64,000 nucleotides of DNA, taken from NCBI GenBank assembly GCA_943787365.1, contig CALSMD010000005.1, positions 1 to 64,000 on the forward strand. The letters run 5' to 3'. Both the position numbers and the translations under genes were made by a program. Source of the DNA: an uncultured Flavobacteriaceae bacterium (GTDB lineage: Bacteria; Bacteroidota; Bacteroidia; Flavobacteriales; Flavobacteriaceae). The notes beneath the pieces were generated by a model. The model saw only the letters and a list, made by a program, of their open reading frames with translations. It was not told where the DNA came from and made no database searches. Below are positions 43,638-53,495 of this stretch, piece after piece. The stretch's first letter is position 1; each line of letters opens with the position of its first letter.

Positions 43638-44832
43638 TTCTTATAAGGATAGAAATTTTAAATTCTGATTTTTTTGAACTCGTATTGCGATACTCTACAA
43701 TTGCAACTTTAGCAATCCACTCCATTTTTTCTAAGGTATTAATCCACTCTGAAAAATCAGTACTCTTGATGGAGGAGCCTGAAACGGATATAATATCTTC
43801 AGAGATTTCAACAGAAGTATCCTCTTTAATACGTCTTAATAAAGGTTGGTAATGATAGTCTGAAAGTAGTATTGTTTTGGGTAAACTTTGGGTAATAGTG
43901 TGACTGTAAAACGAGCTTTTAGATCCATTACTTTTTAGTAAATCATCTACCATTTTCTGTTTTTTAGAGACGGTTTCATTAAGTATAATAATTTGATTTT
44001 TGGTGACTTGATTTATTTCAGAAACTTGCTCCAATTCATTTACGCTATCGAAATAATGATTGAAAAAGAAAAAATTAATCAACAGCAATCCCAAAACAAA
44101 TAACCCTCCAAATTTTATAAATAGGTTAAAAAAACGTGTTTGTTTGTAACTATCTTCTAAGCGTCTTTTTTCTATTGAAAAGTTGGTATTTGTACTGATG
44201 TTTTTTAAAATAGGTTGGAGTGCTCCCGAAAAAGAGAGCAACTGATCATTGGATACACTAATGCCATTCACATCATAACTCTGTGAGACAACAGGCTCTT
44301 TTTCAATTTGTATGATGTCATCGTTTTCTAGTGTAATTTTAGCATTAGAACTGTAGATTGTTTTTTCATGTAAAAAACCGACAAGGTTGCTAAGAGAATG
44401 ATTTCCTAAGGATATATTGAGTATCAAAAGTTGATGTTTCGCATAGGTTTCTACAAGTGTATTTATATAATCTTTCCGACAGATATTTATAAAATGCGTG
44501 TTCTTTTGAGAGAGGACTTCAAAATAAAAATCTTCAAGATTGATGTTTGGGAATGCGCTATAAACTAATTTTAAAGCATCCGTTTGTTTGTTTTCAATTG
44601 TTTTAGAAAGCACTTTGTCATTATTTACGATCAAAACAATATGTTGGTGTTTCGATAGTTTTTTTGAGAGGCTTTCAACCGTATTCTCTTTAAAAGAAGC
44701 GCTGATGTTTAACTCTTTTTTAGATTGAAGAAGCACTGTTGCATTTAGAATTTCCGTCTGATTTTGGGTGCTGAGTTCAACCCCACAAAAGTGCTTTCCA
44801 TACTGTAGATATGTCCAAATGATATTTAGCAT
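43630..44832 (-). CDS. GspL/PilM-PilN-like protein
   Basis: Actin-like N-terminal region then TM (FGGLFVLGLLLINFFFFNHYFD) and periplasmic domain; gene order. Confidence 0.55.
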   Translation of the reverse strand: MLNIIWTYLQYGKHFCGVELSTQNQTEILNATVLLQSKKELNISASFKENTVESLSKKLSKHQHIVLIVNNDKVLSKTIENKQTDALKLVYSAFPNINLEDFYFEVLSQKNTHFINICRKDYINTLVETYAKHQLLILNISLGNHSLSNLVGFLHEKTIYSSNAKITLENDDIIQIEKEPVVSQSYDVNGISVSNDQLLSFSGALQPILKNISTNTNFSIEKRRLEDSYKQTRFFNLFIKFGGLFVLGLLLINFFFFNHYFDSVNELEQVSEINQVTKNQIIILNETVSKKQKMVDDLLKSNGSKSSFYSHTITQSLPKTILLSDYHYQPLLRRIKEDTSVEISEDIISVSGSSIKSTDFSEWINTLEKMEWIAKVAIVEYRNTSSKKSEFKISILIRND

Positions 44833-47036
44833 TAGTAAATAATGGTAGGTTTAATCAACACGGTTAATTTAGATTTACGACCTTCTCGTACCCGCTTGCT
44901 AAACAGCCATTTTATAATGGGGACTCTCGACAAAAAGGGAACTCCCGATCCTGAGTTATTGGTCCGTTGTTCTTCCAAACCTCCTAGAACGACAATGTCT
45001 TGATCTCTCACGCGAATAATGGAACTGAATTCTCGAGAGCTAATGTCTGGTGGTGCATCTTTTGAAATTCGACCTCTAAAACTGGACTGAATCACAAAAA
45101 TATCCAAGGTGACTTGTCCATCTCCTGAAACAATGGGTTTGATGGTGAGGCCCAATTCTGCTTCAATAGGCTGATAGTTCGTGATTTCAGAGGTTTGTGG
45201 ATTGTCATTACCATAAATATTACGTTGAGTGACGGCGTAATAGGAAGTTTGCCCATTTGAAAATCGGGCACGGTGACCATTTAAGGTAGAGAGTTTTGGT
45301 GTGGAACGTACCTTTAGATTCCCATTGGTTTCCATGGCTTTAATTGTTGCGAAAAAATTAGGAACTACTTTCCCTAAGTTAAAAGATCCAAAGCCGTCAA
45401 ACCCACCAATTACTTTATTAATAGTTTGTGCGCCTAAGGTAAGGTCTGTTTCTGGATAAATCCCTCCGCTGGTGGTTGTTGGCTCGTCTCCAATGCCCCA
45501 ACTAACTCCTGTTTCTACAATAGCATTTGTGTTGACCTCAATCATCATGACTTCAATTAAAATAACGGGGACAGGTTTGTCAATTTTAGTTATAAAATCT
45601 TTGAAGCGTTCAATGTTACTACTCGGACCATTGACATAAAAACTATTGAGTTCATAATCCACTTTAATGTCTAAATCTTTTTTGATTTCATCTGGAAGAA
45701 TGTTTACCAATGCTTCGGCTTTACTGCTATAATTACTAAAGGATTGATTCGAATTGGTATTCAGTTGTTGCTGGTTACGATTGCTGTAATTATCAATTTG
45801 GTTCGAATTAGAATTTGTGTTATTTCTTGAATTTGTGTTGGTATTTTGTACTTGACTTCTAGCGTTTCGACTGCTGCCGCGACTGCCGCCGCCGCTTGGG
45901 TCTGATAGCAATTCTACAGAACGGTGTTGTAAATGAATGATAGCAACTTCACGAACACTCAACTGGTTTTCGGTTCCAAAGAAATAAATGGTACCTTCTT
46001 TCTTGTAAGTAAAACGTTTGGAGCCTTTGGAGCTTTTTGCATTTGATGAGGCCCGTTGATTTTGGTTATTGAAATTTGAATTGTTAGGATTGTTAGAATT
46101 TGAAGTTTCGGAAGTTTGAGTCGTTTGTCCTTCAAAAATCTTGGTTAATAGAGCATCAAAAGAAATAGACTTGGCTTTAAAGGTCGCCATACCTGCTTGG
46201 TCTAAAGGCGTTGCGGTAAACACATCAATGTTGAGGGCATTGCCAATATCATTGATAATATCAGCAATGGATGTATTGACAAAATCAACTTCTAACAATT
46301 GTTTTTCTAAGTTTAACACATTAAAAAAGAAGTTAGAATTTCGAGATCTTGTAGGACGTTGGCTTGCTGGATTGGAGGCCGTAGCGCTTGGCGAATTATC
46401 TTCAAACACATAAAACCCATCTTTGGATTGTTCTACATATAAATTATTTGCAAAAGCCATATTCTCCATTGCAGCATCAAAAGGCGTTTGTTGAATATAA
46501 GCCGTCAATAATTTCGTTTCAAGACCTGGAGAGAATACTAAGTTTTTTCCAGTTTCATCCATAATGCGTTTAAAGACATCGTAAAGCGAGTCTCCTTTCG
46601 CATCGATAGAAATGGTCTGATTATTTGGGTTGTAGGTAATGGGGATCACCCGTTTTTCGGGAGCTTCGGGGGCTTCAAAATACTGTTTAATTGAAAGGAT
46701 GTTTCCTGTAAAATCAATGGTCAAGTTATACTCTTTACATAAAAATACCAGTAAATCTGCAACAGATACATCCGTAAAATTATTTGCAATACTAATTTGA
46801 TTCAGTTCTGGCGACACATTAATATTCACTTTATGCACATCTGAAACCGCTAACAAAAAATTAGCGAGCGTGATGTTGTCAACATTAATTTCCGTCTTTA
46901 CATTTTCGGTTAAACCATTCACCTCCGTCGATAGCAACTCCAATTGATTTTTTATATTTAAAATACGTTGATCTGGATTTTGCGCATGGATGAAACTGCA
47001 AATTAATAAGGCAACTATGGGGACTATTTTTTTCAT
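44832..47036 (-). CDS. gspD: Secretin (GspD/PilQ family) with Asn/Ser-rich linker
   Basis: VPVILIEVMMIEVNTNAIVETGVSWG ... LKVRSTPKLSTLNGHRARFSNGQTSYY ... IRVRDQDIVVLGGLEEQRTNNSGSGVPFLSRVPIIKWLFS. Confidence 0.92.
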   Translation of the reverse strand: MKKIVPIVALLICSFIHAQNPDQRILNIKNQLELLSTEVNGLTENVKTEINVDNITLANFLLAVSDVHKVNINVSPELNQISIANNFTDVSVADLLVFLCKEYNLTIDFTGNILSIKQYFEAPEAPEKRVIPITYNPNNQTISIDAKGDSLYDVFKRIMDETGKNLVFSPGLETKLLTAYIQQTPFDAAMENMAFANNLYVEQSKDGFYVFEDNSPSATASNPASQRPTRSRNSNFFFNVLNLEKQLLEVDFVNTSIADIINDIGNALNIDVFTATPLDQAGMATFKAKSISFDALLTKIFEGQTTQTSETSNSNNPNNSNFNNQNQRASSNAKSSKGSKRFTYKKEGTIYFFGTENQLSVREVAIIHLQHRSVELLSDPSGGGSRGSSRNARSQVQNTNTNSRNNTNSNSNQIDNYSNRNQQQLNTNSNQSFSNYSSKAEALVNILPDEIKKDLDIKVDYELNSFYVNGPSSNIERFKDFITKIDKPVPVILIEVMMIEVNTNAIVETGVSWGIGDEPTTTSGGIYPETDLTLGAQTINKVIGGFDGFGSFNLGKVVPNFFATIKAMETNGNLKVRSTPKLSTLNGHRARFSNGQTSYYAVTQRNIYGNDNPQTSEITNYQPIEAELGLTIKPIVSGDGQVTLDIFVIQSSFRGRISKDAPPDISSREFSSIIRVRDQDIVVLGGLEEQRTNNSGSGVPFLSRVPIIKWLFSKRVREGRKSKLTVLIKPTIIY

Positions 47037-47075
47037 TTTTTAGAGATTAAACTTAGGTAATGTCAACAGATGTAT

Positions 47076-48482
47076 TTAATTAGAGAGCAGGGTGTACACT
47101 TCGTCTATAGAAGTTACGCCTGCGACCACTAAGTCCAGTGCATTGTCTTTTAGGTTTTTAATATTATTTTTTGTGCTATAATCTTCAATTTCTAAGGTGT
47201 TCTGTTTGATGTGTTCGGTCAAGGCTTTTTGGATGGGTAAAATCTCGTAAATCGCACGTCTTCCTTGATAGCCTGTGTGGTAGCAGTCGTTACAGCCCTC
47301 CGCTTTGAAATGCGTTTTTAAGTTGTTGGGTATTTTAAAATCAGCAGGGAATAATTCGATTGAGATAGGGGCTTCTTTTTTACAAACGGGACATAGTTTC
47401 CGAACCAAGCGTTGTGCGACACTGACGTTTAAGGTGCTGGCGATTAGAAAGGATGGGATGCCCATATCAATTAATCTCGAAATCGTGGCCCAAGCCGAAT
47501 TGGTATGGATGGTGGACAGTACCAAATGCCCTGTCAGCGCGGCACGAATGGCCATGTTAGCGGTTTTCACATCTCGAATTTCTCCGACCATAATCACATC
47601 AGGATCCTGACGTAAAAAGGTTCTTAAAGTACTCGAAAAATCCAATCCAATACTTTCTTTAAGCTGCACTTGGTTGATGCCTTCTAGCGTATATTCTATC
47701 GGATCCTCAATGGTAAGAATGTTGGTTGTTTCGTCGTTCAGAAGCTTCAGGGTGGCATAGAGTGTTGTTGTTTTTCCAGAGCCTGTAGGGCCAGAAATTA
47801 AAATAATGCCGTTGGGTTTTTTCAGCGTTTCCGTATACAGTTTGAGTTCAGAGTCTGTAAACCCCAATTCACTTAAATTAATATGGGTCGCATCTTTACT
47901 TAAAATACGAAGCACAATTTTTTCGCCATGGAGCGTGGGTAAGGTGGACACCCGAATGTCAAATTCATCGCCATTGGCTTTGACCGTGATCCGCCCATCT
48001 TGGGGGAGGCGTTTTTCGGAAATATCTAAGTTTGCTTTTATTTTGAGCTTGTTAATAATCACGGGATACTCTTCTAAAGCAATGATAAACTGCTCTTTTA
48101 ATTTCCCGTCCAATCGGTAGCGGACCCGACACGAAAACTCATATGGTTCAAAATGAATATCACTACTTCCAATATCTTTAGCGGTCAAGAGTAGTTTTTC
48201 TAAAAAATCCGTACTGTAGTGCAGGTCTTCGTGGGTGTTGTCAGACTGTGGTCTAAAATTAACACTTAAATACTGTTGTATGTTTTCGGTAGAATCTTCA
48301 AGGAGTTGAATCTCTTTATTTAAAATGATTTGTAATTCCTGTGTCAAATGATCAGACACTTGATCGGATTTAAATGTCAAACTGCCATTGTGCGCTTCCA
48401 CAGGAATGATCCGATAATGGTAGGCTTGTGCACTCGAAATGAGTTGTGATAAATGGGTTTCTATGTGAAAATCGTCCTTCAA
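47076..48482 (-). CDS. gspE: Type II secretion / type IV pilus assembly ATPase (GspE family)
   Basis: GIILISGPTGSGKTTTLYATLKLL; LTIEDPIEYTLEGINQVQ; LRQDPDVIMVGEIRDVKTANMAIRAALTGHLVLSTIHTN; C-x2-C...C-x2-C zinc motif. Confidence 0.95.
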   Translation of the reverse strand: MKDDFHIETHLSQLISSAQAYHYRIIPVEAHNGSLTFKSDQVSDHLTQELQIILNKEIQLLEDSTENIQQYLSVNFRPQSDNTHEDLHYSTDFLEKLLLTAKDIGSSDIHFEPYEFSCRVRYRLDGKLKEQFIIALEEYPVIINKLKIKANLDISEKRLPQDGRITVKANGDEFDIRVSTLPTLHGEKIVLRILSKDATHINLSELGFTDSELKLYTETLKKPNGIILISGPTGSGKTTTLYATLKLLNDETTNILTIEDPIEYTLEGINQVQLKESIGLDFSSTLRTFLRQDPDVIMVGEIRDVKTANMAIRAALTGHLVLSTIHTNSAWATISRLIDMGIPSFLIASTLNVSVAQRLVRKLCPVCKKEAPISIELFPADFKIPNNLKTHFKAEGCNDCYHTGYQGRRAIYEILPIQKALTEHIKQNTLEIEDYSTKNNIKNLKDNALDLVVAGVTSIDEVYTLLSN

Positions 48483-48483
48483 A

Positions 48484-48960
48484 TTATAGGGTATAAACAG
48501 GGGTTAAAAATCCCATCCAATGGGCAGCATAAGCGAGTGCAAAAAACACACTCATATAGCCGGCTAGGGGCACGGATTCTGATTTGGATTTTTTTAGAAC
48601 CAGATGTAAAAGCAACGAACCTACCAATCCAAACACAAAGACAATCATAAAAGTCAGTGGGGCAAAACCAAATGCCAGCGCGACAAAAAACAGTCCATCG
48701 CCCAAACCAAATGTGTCGGATAATTTCATTTTTAGTTTATAAGTTGCATACAAAAAAATCACGCCCAACAACAGACCAATAAACACCAAGTTGAGTAGGA
48801 TGGTTTCCAAAAAAAATCCCGCTGAGGTTTCCTGAAAAAAGAGGATTCCAGCGCAAATGCCAATGGCTGGAAACAAAAACCAATACACAGAGCGGTCTTT
48901 CAAATCCTGATAGGTCACGCTCACAAAAGCACTCAATAAGATTAGTTTTAGCACACTCAT
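48484..48960 (-). CDS. Prepilin peptidase (A24 family, short form)
   Basis: TYQDLKDRSVYW and FGLGDGLFF (GxGD) catalytic Asp motifs; polytopic. Confidence 0.82.
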   Translation of the reverse strand: MSVLKLILLSAFVSVTYQDLKDRSVYWFLFPAIGICAGILFFQETSAGFFLETILLNLVFIGLLLGVIFLYATYKLKMKLSDTFGLGDGLFFVALAFGFAPLTFMIVFVFGLVGSLLLHLVLKKSKSESVPLAGYMSVFFALAYAAHWMGFLTPVYTL

Positions 48961-48961
48961 T

Positions 48962-49423
48962 TTAGTCTTTTACGGTTTGTTTTGGTTTTCCATTTTCGTC
49001 AATTTCCCACACATTAAACACTCCATCGCCGTCAAAATCTGTAATCGCAGTCGCACGGGCTTTGAATTGGTGGTTGGTGGCACTTATAATTTCATAGCGG
49101 TAATTGGAGGTCCCCTCTTCTTTAACCGTTTTTGGGGCTTCAAAATCTATGGCTTCTAAGTCCATTGAATATTTTGAATTCATATAACGGTAGGTGGTCT
49201 GTGAATTGTAGAGGTGACTTAACTGGAGTTGTGCTTCCACACTTTTGGCTTTGCTAATGAGGGGCATCAAGTTGGGCAGTGCCAACAGCAGTAAAATCCC
49301 AATAATGACAAGCACAATGAGGATTTCTTGGAGATTATAAGCAGGCAGTTTTTTCATCTTTTTGGGGATTAATGAGAAACAATGGGCTAAATATATATAA
49401 AATTTTAATAACAACTTGCTCAA
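48962..49423 (-). CDS. GspG-like pseudopilin
   Basis: MKKLPAYNLQEILIVLVIIGILLLLALPNLMPLISKAKSVEAQLQLSHLYNSQTTYRYMNSKYSMDL; class III prepilin signal with Glu+5; start probably at an internal ATG (49367 or 49358). Confidence 0.85.
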   Translation of the reverse strand: MSKLLLKFYIYLAHCFSLIPKKMKKLPAYNLQEILIVLVIIGILLLLALPNLMPLISKAKSVEAQLQLSHLYNSQTTYRYMNSKYSMDLEAIDFEAPKTVKEEGTSNYRYEIISATNHQFKARATAITDFDGDGVFNVWEIDENGKPKQTVKD

Positions 49424-49718
49424 TAAATGAAGATCATATAAAATTCTGGTCAGTAATAGTCACTTAAGCCCATGAAGTCATACTATTTATTGCTGGTGTA
49501 ATTTACGGAGTAAAAAACGTTTAGCTATGAAAAATAAGTAGTAGCAAACTTTTTTATACACCCAGCTTTACATTTTGTCAAATCATTTTTTAGGATATAT
49601 TACAATTAATTTAAATTTAGCAACTAATTAGTGTTAAATATATGTTAAAATAAAAAACTTCCATTATTTTCATTAAGTTTATTTATAGTTTTAGGGTGCC
49701 TTAAAACCTATTAAAGTT

Positions 49719-50252
49719 ATGAATAAACTCGTCTTCCCTGTAGCCATTGCTGCACTTTTAATCAGCATTGGATCCTTTTTTTATTTACAATCGTCCTCCA
49801 ACCAAGTGTATGTGGATGTCAATAAATTATTGGATGGGTACAAACGCACCAAAATAGTACGTGCTCAATTTGAAGAAAAAGCCAAAACGCTCAATGCCAA
49901 TGTGGACAGCCTGCTCGTGGACTGGCAAAATGAATTGAAAATCTACGAAAAAGAACGTTCCAAAATGAGTAAAAAAGAACTGGAACTCAAGCAGGAATTG
50001 TTGGGCAATAAACAACAACAGATTAATAACTACCAACAAGCCATTCAAAAACAAATTCAAGAAGAGGACAAGAAAGCCACGCAAACCGTCATCAATGATA
50101 TTAATGACTATGTGAAGGACTATGGTAAACAGCAAGGGCATCAAATTATTTTTGGCGCCAGTGGCAGTGGAAATATCATGTATGCCAACGAAGCCTCCGA
50201 TTTAACCCAAACCGTTTTAGACGGTTTAAATGCGGAGTTTGAAGGTCAATAA
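49719..50252 (+). CDS. OmpH/Skp family chaperone-like protein
   Basis: Signal anchor, 'VYVDVNKLLDGYKRTKIVRAQFEEKAKTLNANVDSL', long coiled coil, 'QIIFGASGSGNIMYANEASDLTQTVLDGLN'. Confidence 0.85.
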   Translation: MNKLVFPVAIAALLISIGSFFYLQSSSNQVYVDVNKLLDGYKRTKIVRAQFEEKAKTLNANVDSLLVDWQNELKIYEKERSKMSKKELELKQELLGNKQQQINNYQQAIQKQIQEEDKKATQTVINDINDYVKDYGKQQGHQIIFGASGSGNIMYANEASDLTQTVLDGLNAEFEGQ

Positions 50253-50380
50253 AAAACTTAAATACAACAGAACTAAATACTATTTATTATGAACCATCCC
50301 TATCTAAAACTTGATACTAAAGAGAATTATTGAAATGGATGCAACATATGACAGATAAACAACAATAAATTATATACATT

Positions 50381-51517
50381 ATGAAAAATCAAATTTTATT
50401 TATCACACTAATTGGATTGAGTTTTGGAATAAAGGCTCAAAATACTTTTCCAACAAACGGAAATGTTGGGATAGGGACAACAAATCCAACTCAGAAATTA
50501 GATGTCTCAGGCGATGCTTTGATTAACGGCTTAACTGTTGGCAGAGGAAATAGACACATACATTCAAACACGGTAATCGGTATCGCTGCCTTAAACTCAA
50601 ACACTACAGGGTTTTGTAATACAGTTATAGGCAATAAAGCTCTTATCTTAAATACAGAAGGTTATTTTAATATAGCGACTGGTTATGGTGCTCTTAGGTC
50701 AAACACAACAGGATTTTCTAATACGGCTATAGGTGCGGTTTCTCTTAAATTGAATACGGGCGGTTATTATAATGTTGCCGCAGGCTATCAATCACTTAGT
50801 TCAAACACGATAGGATCTTTTAATACAGCAAATGGTGTATCTGCTCTGGTCTCGAATATTGACGGGCATTCAAATACGGGATCGGGCTATCGATCCCTTT
50901 ACAAAAATACAAACGGTCATAATAATTCAGCGTTTGGTTCGTGGGCTGGCAGTTTCAGAGGAGCAACAGGTACATCATCTAACTTGACGGGTTCTAATAA
51001 TTTATATTTAGGCGCTTTAGCTAGAGCCTCTGCATCAGGGTTAGATAATGAAATTGTCATTGGTTTTAATGCACTTGGGAATGGCAATAATTCAGTCGTT
51101 TTAGGGAATGACAAAATAGTCACAACCGTACTGAAGGGCAACGTTGGTATCGGCACTAACACCCCCGATTCTGGCTATAAATTAACCGTCAAGGGCAATA
51201 TATCTACAAGAGAGGTAAAAGTCACAGCGACCGCAGGTGGTGCAGATTTTGTTTTTGAAGACACGTATAAGTTACCAACATTAAAAACAGTTGAGCAGTT
51301 TATTACTAAAAATAAACATTTACCAGAAATAGCATCGGCTAAAGAAATGGAAGAAAACGGGATTCATCTTGCAGAAATGAACATTAAACTCCTCCAAAAA
51401 ATCGAAGAACTCACTCTTTACACCATTCAACAACAAAAAGAGTTAGAAGCCCAACACCAAAAAAACAAAACCTTAGAAGCGCGATTGGAAGCTTTGGAAG
51501 TCCATCTAAAAAATTAA
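50381..51517 (+). CDS. YadA-head-like / tail-fibre-domain surface protein
   Basis: NVGIGTTNPTQKLDVSGDALINGL; repeats 'LNSNTTGFCNTVIGNKAL'; C-terminal 'TLKTVEQFITKNKHLPEIASAKEMEENGIHLAEMNIKLLQKIEELTLYTI' plus coiled coil. Confidence 0.8.
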   Translation: MKNQILFITLIGLSFGIKAQNTFPTNGNVGIGTTNPTQKLDVSGDALINGLTVGRGNRHIHSNTVIGIAALNSNTTGFCNTVIGNKALILNTEGYFNIATGYGALRSNTTGFSNTAIGAVSLKLNTGGYYNVAAGYQSLSSNTIGSFNTANGVSALVSNIDGHSNTGSGYRSLYKNTNGHNNSAFGSWAGSFRGATGTSSNLTGSNNLYLGALARASASGLDNEIVIGFNALGNGNNSVVLGNDKIVTTVLKGNVGIGTNTPDSGYKLTVKGNISTREVKVTATAGGADFVFEDTYKLPTLKTVEQFITKNKHLPEIASAKEMEENGIHLAEMNIKLLQKIEELTLYTIQQQKELEAQHQKNKTLEARLEALEVHLKN

Positions 51518-51523
51518 ATAATT

Positions 51524-52186
51524 ATGATAAAATCACTTTTTGTTTTAATGATTCTATGCCTCACAGTTCAGGGGCAGGCACAGGAAACCGATGCCTCTCA
51601 ACTGGTGAAGCTCCTACATCAAACCGATATGGACTCTAGGTTGGAGTTCTTACAACAATTCCAATCCGCAGAGCCTTCTGAGAAAATGAAAGACAGTACC
51701 GCTTTAGCAAAGTCGCTTTACACAGGTATTGAAGCCGTCTATCAAAAACAATTCACCCCAAAGGAGTTGAAAGGCTTGTATGCCTTTTACAGCAGCCCAT
51801 TGGGAACAAAACTCCTACAGCAACAAGCCCAACTCCATAGCGAGGTTTCAACCGTGGCTTATAAGTGGGAGATGGAACAACAAGGCATCACTATTGAAGA
51901 CCTCGAAACACCAATTTTCAACGATAAAGAGGACGAACTCATGGAGCCGAATGCTGAGACCATTGCAGAAGAAGTCGCCCCAAAAGTGGAAAAAATTCCG
52001 CTGCCAAAAATCGCAACTTTAGACGATTTAAAATCCTTGTTGCGTAAAGATCCCTTTATCATCGCGGATCAGAACATATTACTCGCATTGTTCGGGAAAA
52101 AAGAACTGGACGCTGTGTTTGAACAACTGATGGAAGAACAGGGAGCTGAGCTAATGGAAGAAGAGGAAATAGAACCAAAACAATAA
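51524..52186 (+). CDS. DUF2059-like secreted protein
   Basis: Signal peptide; 'FTPKELKGLYAFYSSPLGTKLLQQQAQL'. Confidence 0.6.
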   Translation: MIKSLFVLMILCLTVQGQAQETDASQLVKLLHQTDMDSRLEFLQQFQSAEPSEKMKDSTALAKSLYTGIEAVYQKQFTPKELKGLYAFYSSPLGTKLLQQQAQLHSEVSTVAYKWEMEQQGITIEDLETPIFNDKEDELMEPNAETIAEEVAPKVEKIPLPKIATLDDLKSLLRKDPFIIADQNILLALFGKKELDAVFEQLMEEQGAELMEEEEIEPKQ

Positions 52187-52198
52187 GGAATCAAACGG

Positions 52199-52825
52199 AT
52201 GGCTAAAAAACACCGCTTTCAAAAAATGCTTACCCTAAGTTTTTTAGGAGCGCTCCTCATCGGGTGTCAAGGTCATAAAACGTTTGAGAACGAAGACGAT
52301 TTACTCATGTACATACAAGACGAACAAAACGGTTACACACAACACAAAACGATCAATGGCGTCGAATACACGCTCTTGTACCGTCCTACCGATTTGTTGG
52401 TCAAACAAGAATTAGGCGATGCGTCGGCAACAGAAACTCAAGTGCAAACATCCAGAGAAAAATACAATAAGTACCTCTATTTCAATTTAAGCATGAGCAA
52501 AAACAACCAGGAATTGTTGAGTGTTGCGCCCAAAAACCAAAATGAATTTGGAGCCATGGTCAACCAATTGGCGTTTGGAATGCAAGACAAGGTACACCTG
52601 TTTACAGCACAGAAAGACACCATTGAACTGGCGGATTATATCTATCCACGGATGTATGGAATGAGCCGCGCCACCACCATGATGTTTGTGTATCCAAGAG
52701 AGGCCGACAAACTAAACCAAGACTACCTCAACTTCACCATTGAGGATTTGGGCTTATACACAGGCGAAGTGAAGTTTAAAATAGCGACTCAAACATTAAA
52801 AAATGAACCGACCTTAAAATTGTAA
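52199..52825 (+). CDS. Hypothetical lipoprotein
   Basis: LSFLGALLIGCQGHK lipobox. Confidence 0.6.
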   Translation: MAKKHRFQKMLTLSFLGALLIGCQGHKTFENEDDLLMYIQDEQNGYTQHKTINGVEYTLLYRPTDLLVKQELGDASATETQVQTSREKYNKYLYFNLSMSKNNQELLSVAPKNQNEFGAMVNQLAFGMQDKVHLFTAQKDTIELADYIYPRMYGMSRATTMMFVYPREADKLNQDYLNFTIEDLGLYTGEVKFKIATQTLKNEPTLKL

Positions 52826-52836
52826 GGGCATAGCAA

Positions 52837-53490
52837 ATGAATATAAAACCAAACATCCAAATCTTAAGAAGCCTCCTACTGGGAGTTGCACTGCTTTTTT
52901 GCACTGCAACCCTGAACGCGCAACGCTCAGAAGCCATTTTAACGTTTAAGGATGGAACGGTTAAAAAAGGCTTTGGGAAATTAATTTCTCAGGACCGAGT
53001 GAAGTTCAGAAAAAACAAGAAATCCAAAGCTAAAAAGTACCCTTTTAAAAACCTAAAGCATGTGAAAATCAAGGAATACGACGAATTTCAGACCTATGCC
53101 TATATCCGCATACAAAACAAAAAGAAACCACGTGTTTTGGAAGTTAAAGTCACTGGGAATTTAAGTCTCTATGAACTGAGCAGAACCTACCACAATTTTG
53201 GAGGCGGTTTTGGCGGCGCAGGCGGCTTTGGTGGCGGTGGGGCGTCTGTTGGTCTTACATTTGGGCACAGCTATAATATCAATAATTTTTACGTCCGTAA
53301 AGAAGGCCAAAAAGAAGCCACCCATTTGGGTTCCAACCAATTGTTTAGCAAAAACTTTAAAAAGGCGGCTTCCGCTTATTTTAAAGACTGCCCCAGTTTG
53401 GTAAAAAAAATACAGTCCCGAACCTTTAAAAAAAGGGACCTCGAAAAAATAGTATCCTATTACAATAACAAATGCACCCAAAAAGAATGA
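52837..53490 (+). CDS. Hypothetical secreted protein with Gly-rich segment
   Basis: Signal peptide ending LNAQ; 'NFGGGFGGAGGFGGGGASVG'. Confidence 0.6.
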   Translation: MNIKPNIQILRSLLLGVALLFCTATLNAQRSEAILTFKDGTVKKGFGKLISQDRVKFRKNKKSKAKKYPFKNLKHVKIKEYDEFQTYAYIRIQNKKKPRVLEVKVTGNLSLYELSRTYHNFGGGFGGAGGFGGGGASVGLTFGHSYNINNFYVRKEGQKEATHLGSNQLFSKNFKKAASAYFKDCPSLVKKIQSRTFKKRDLEKIVSYYNNKCTQKE

Positions 53491-53495
53491 CACTT

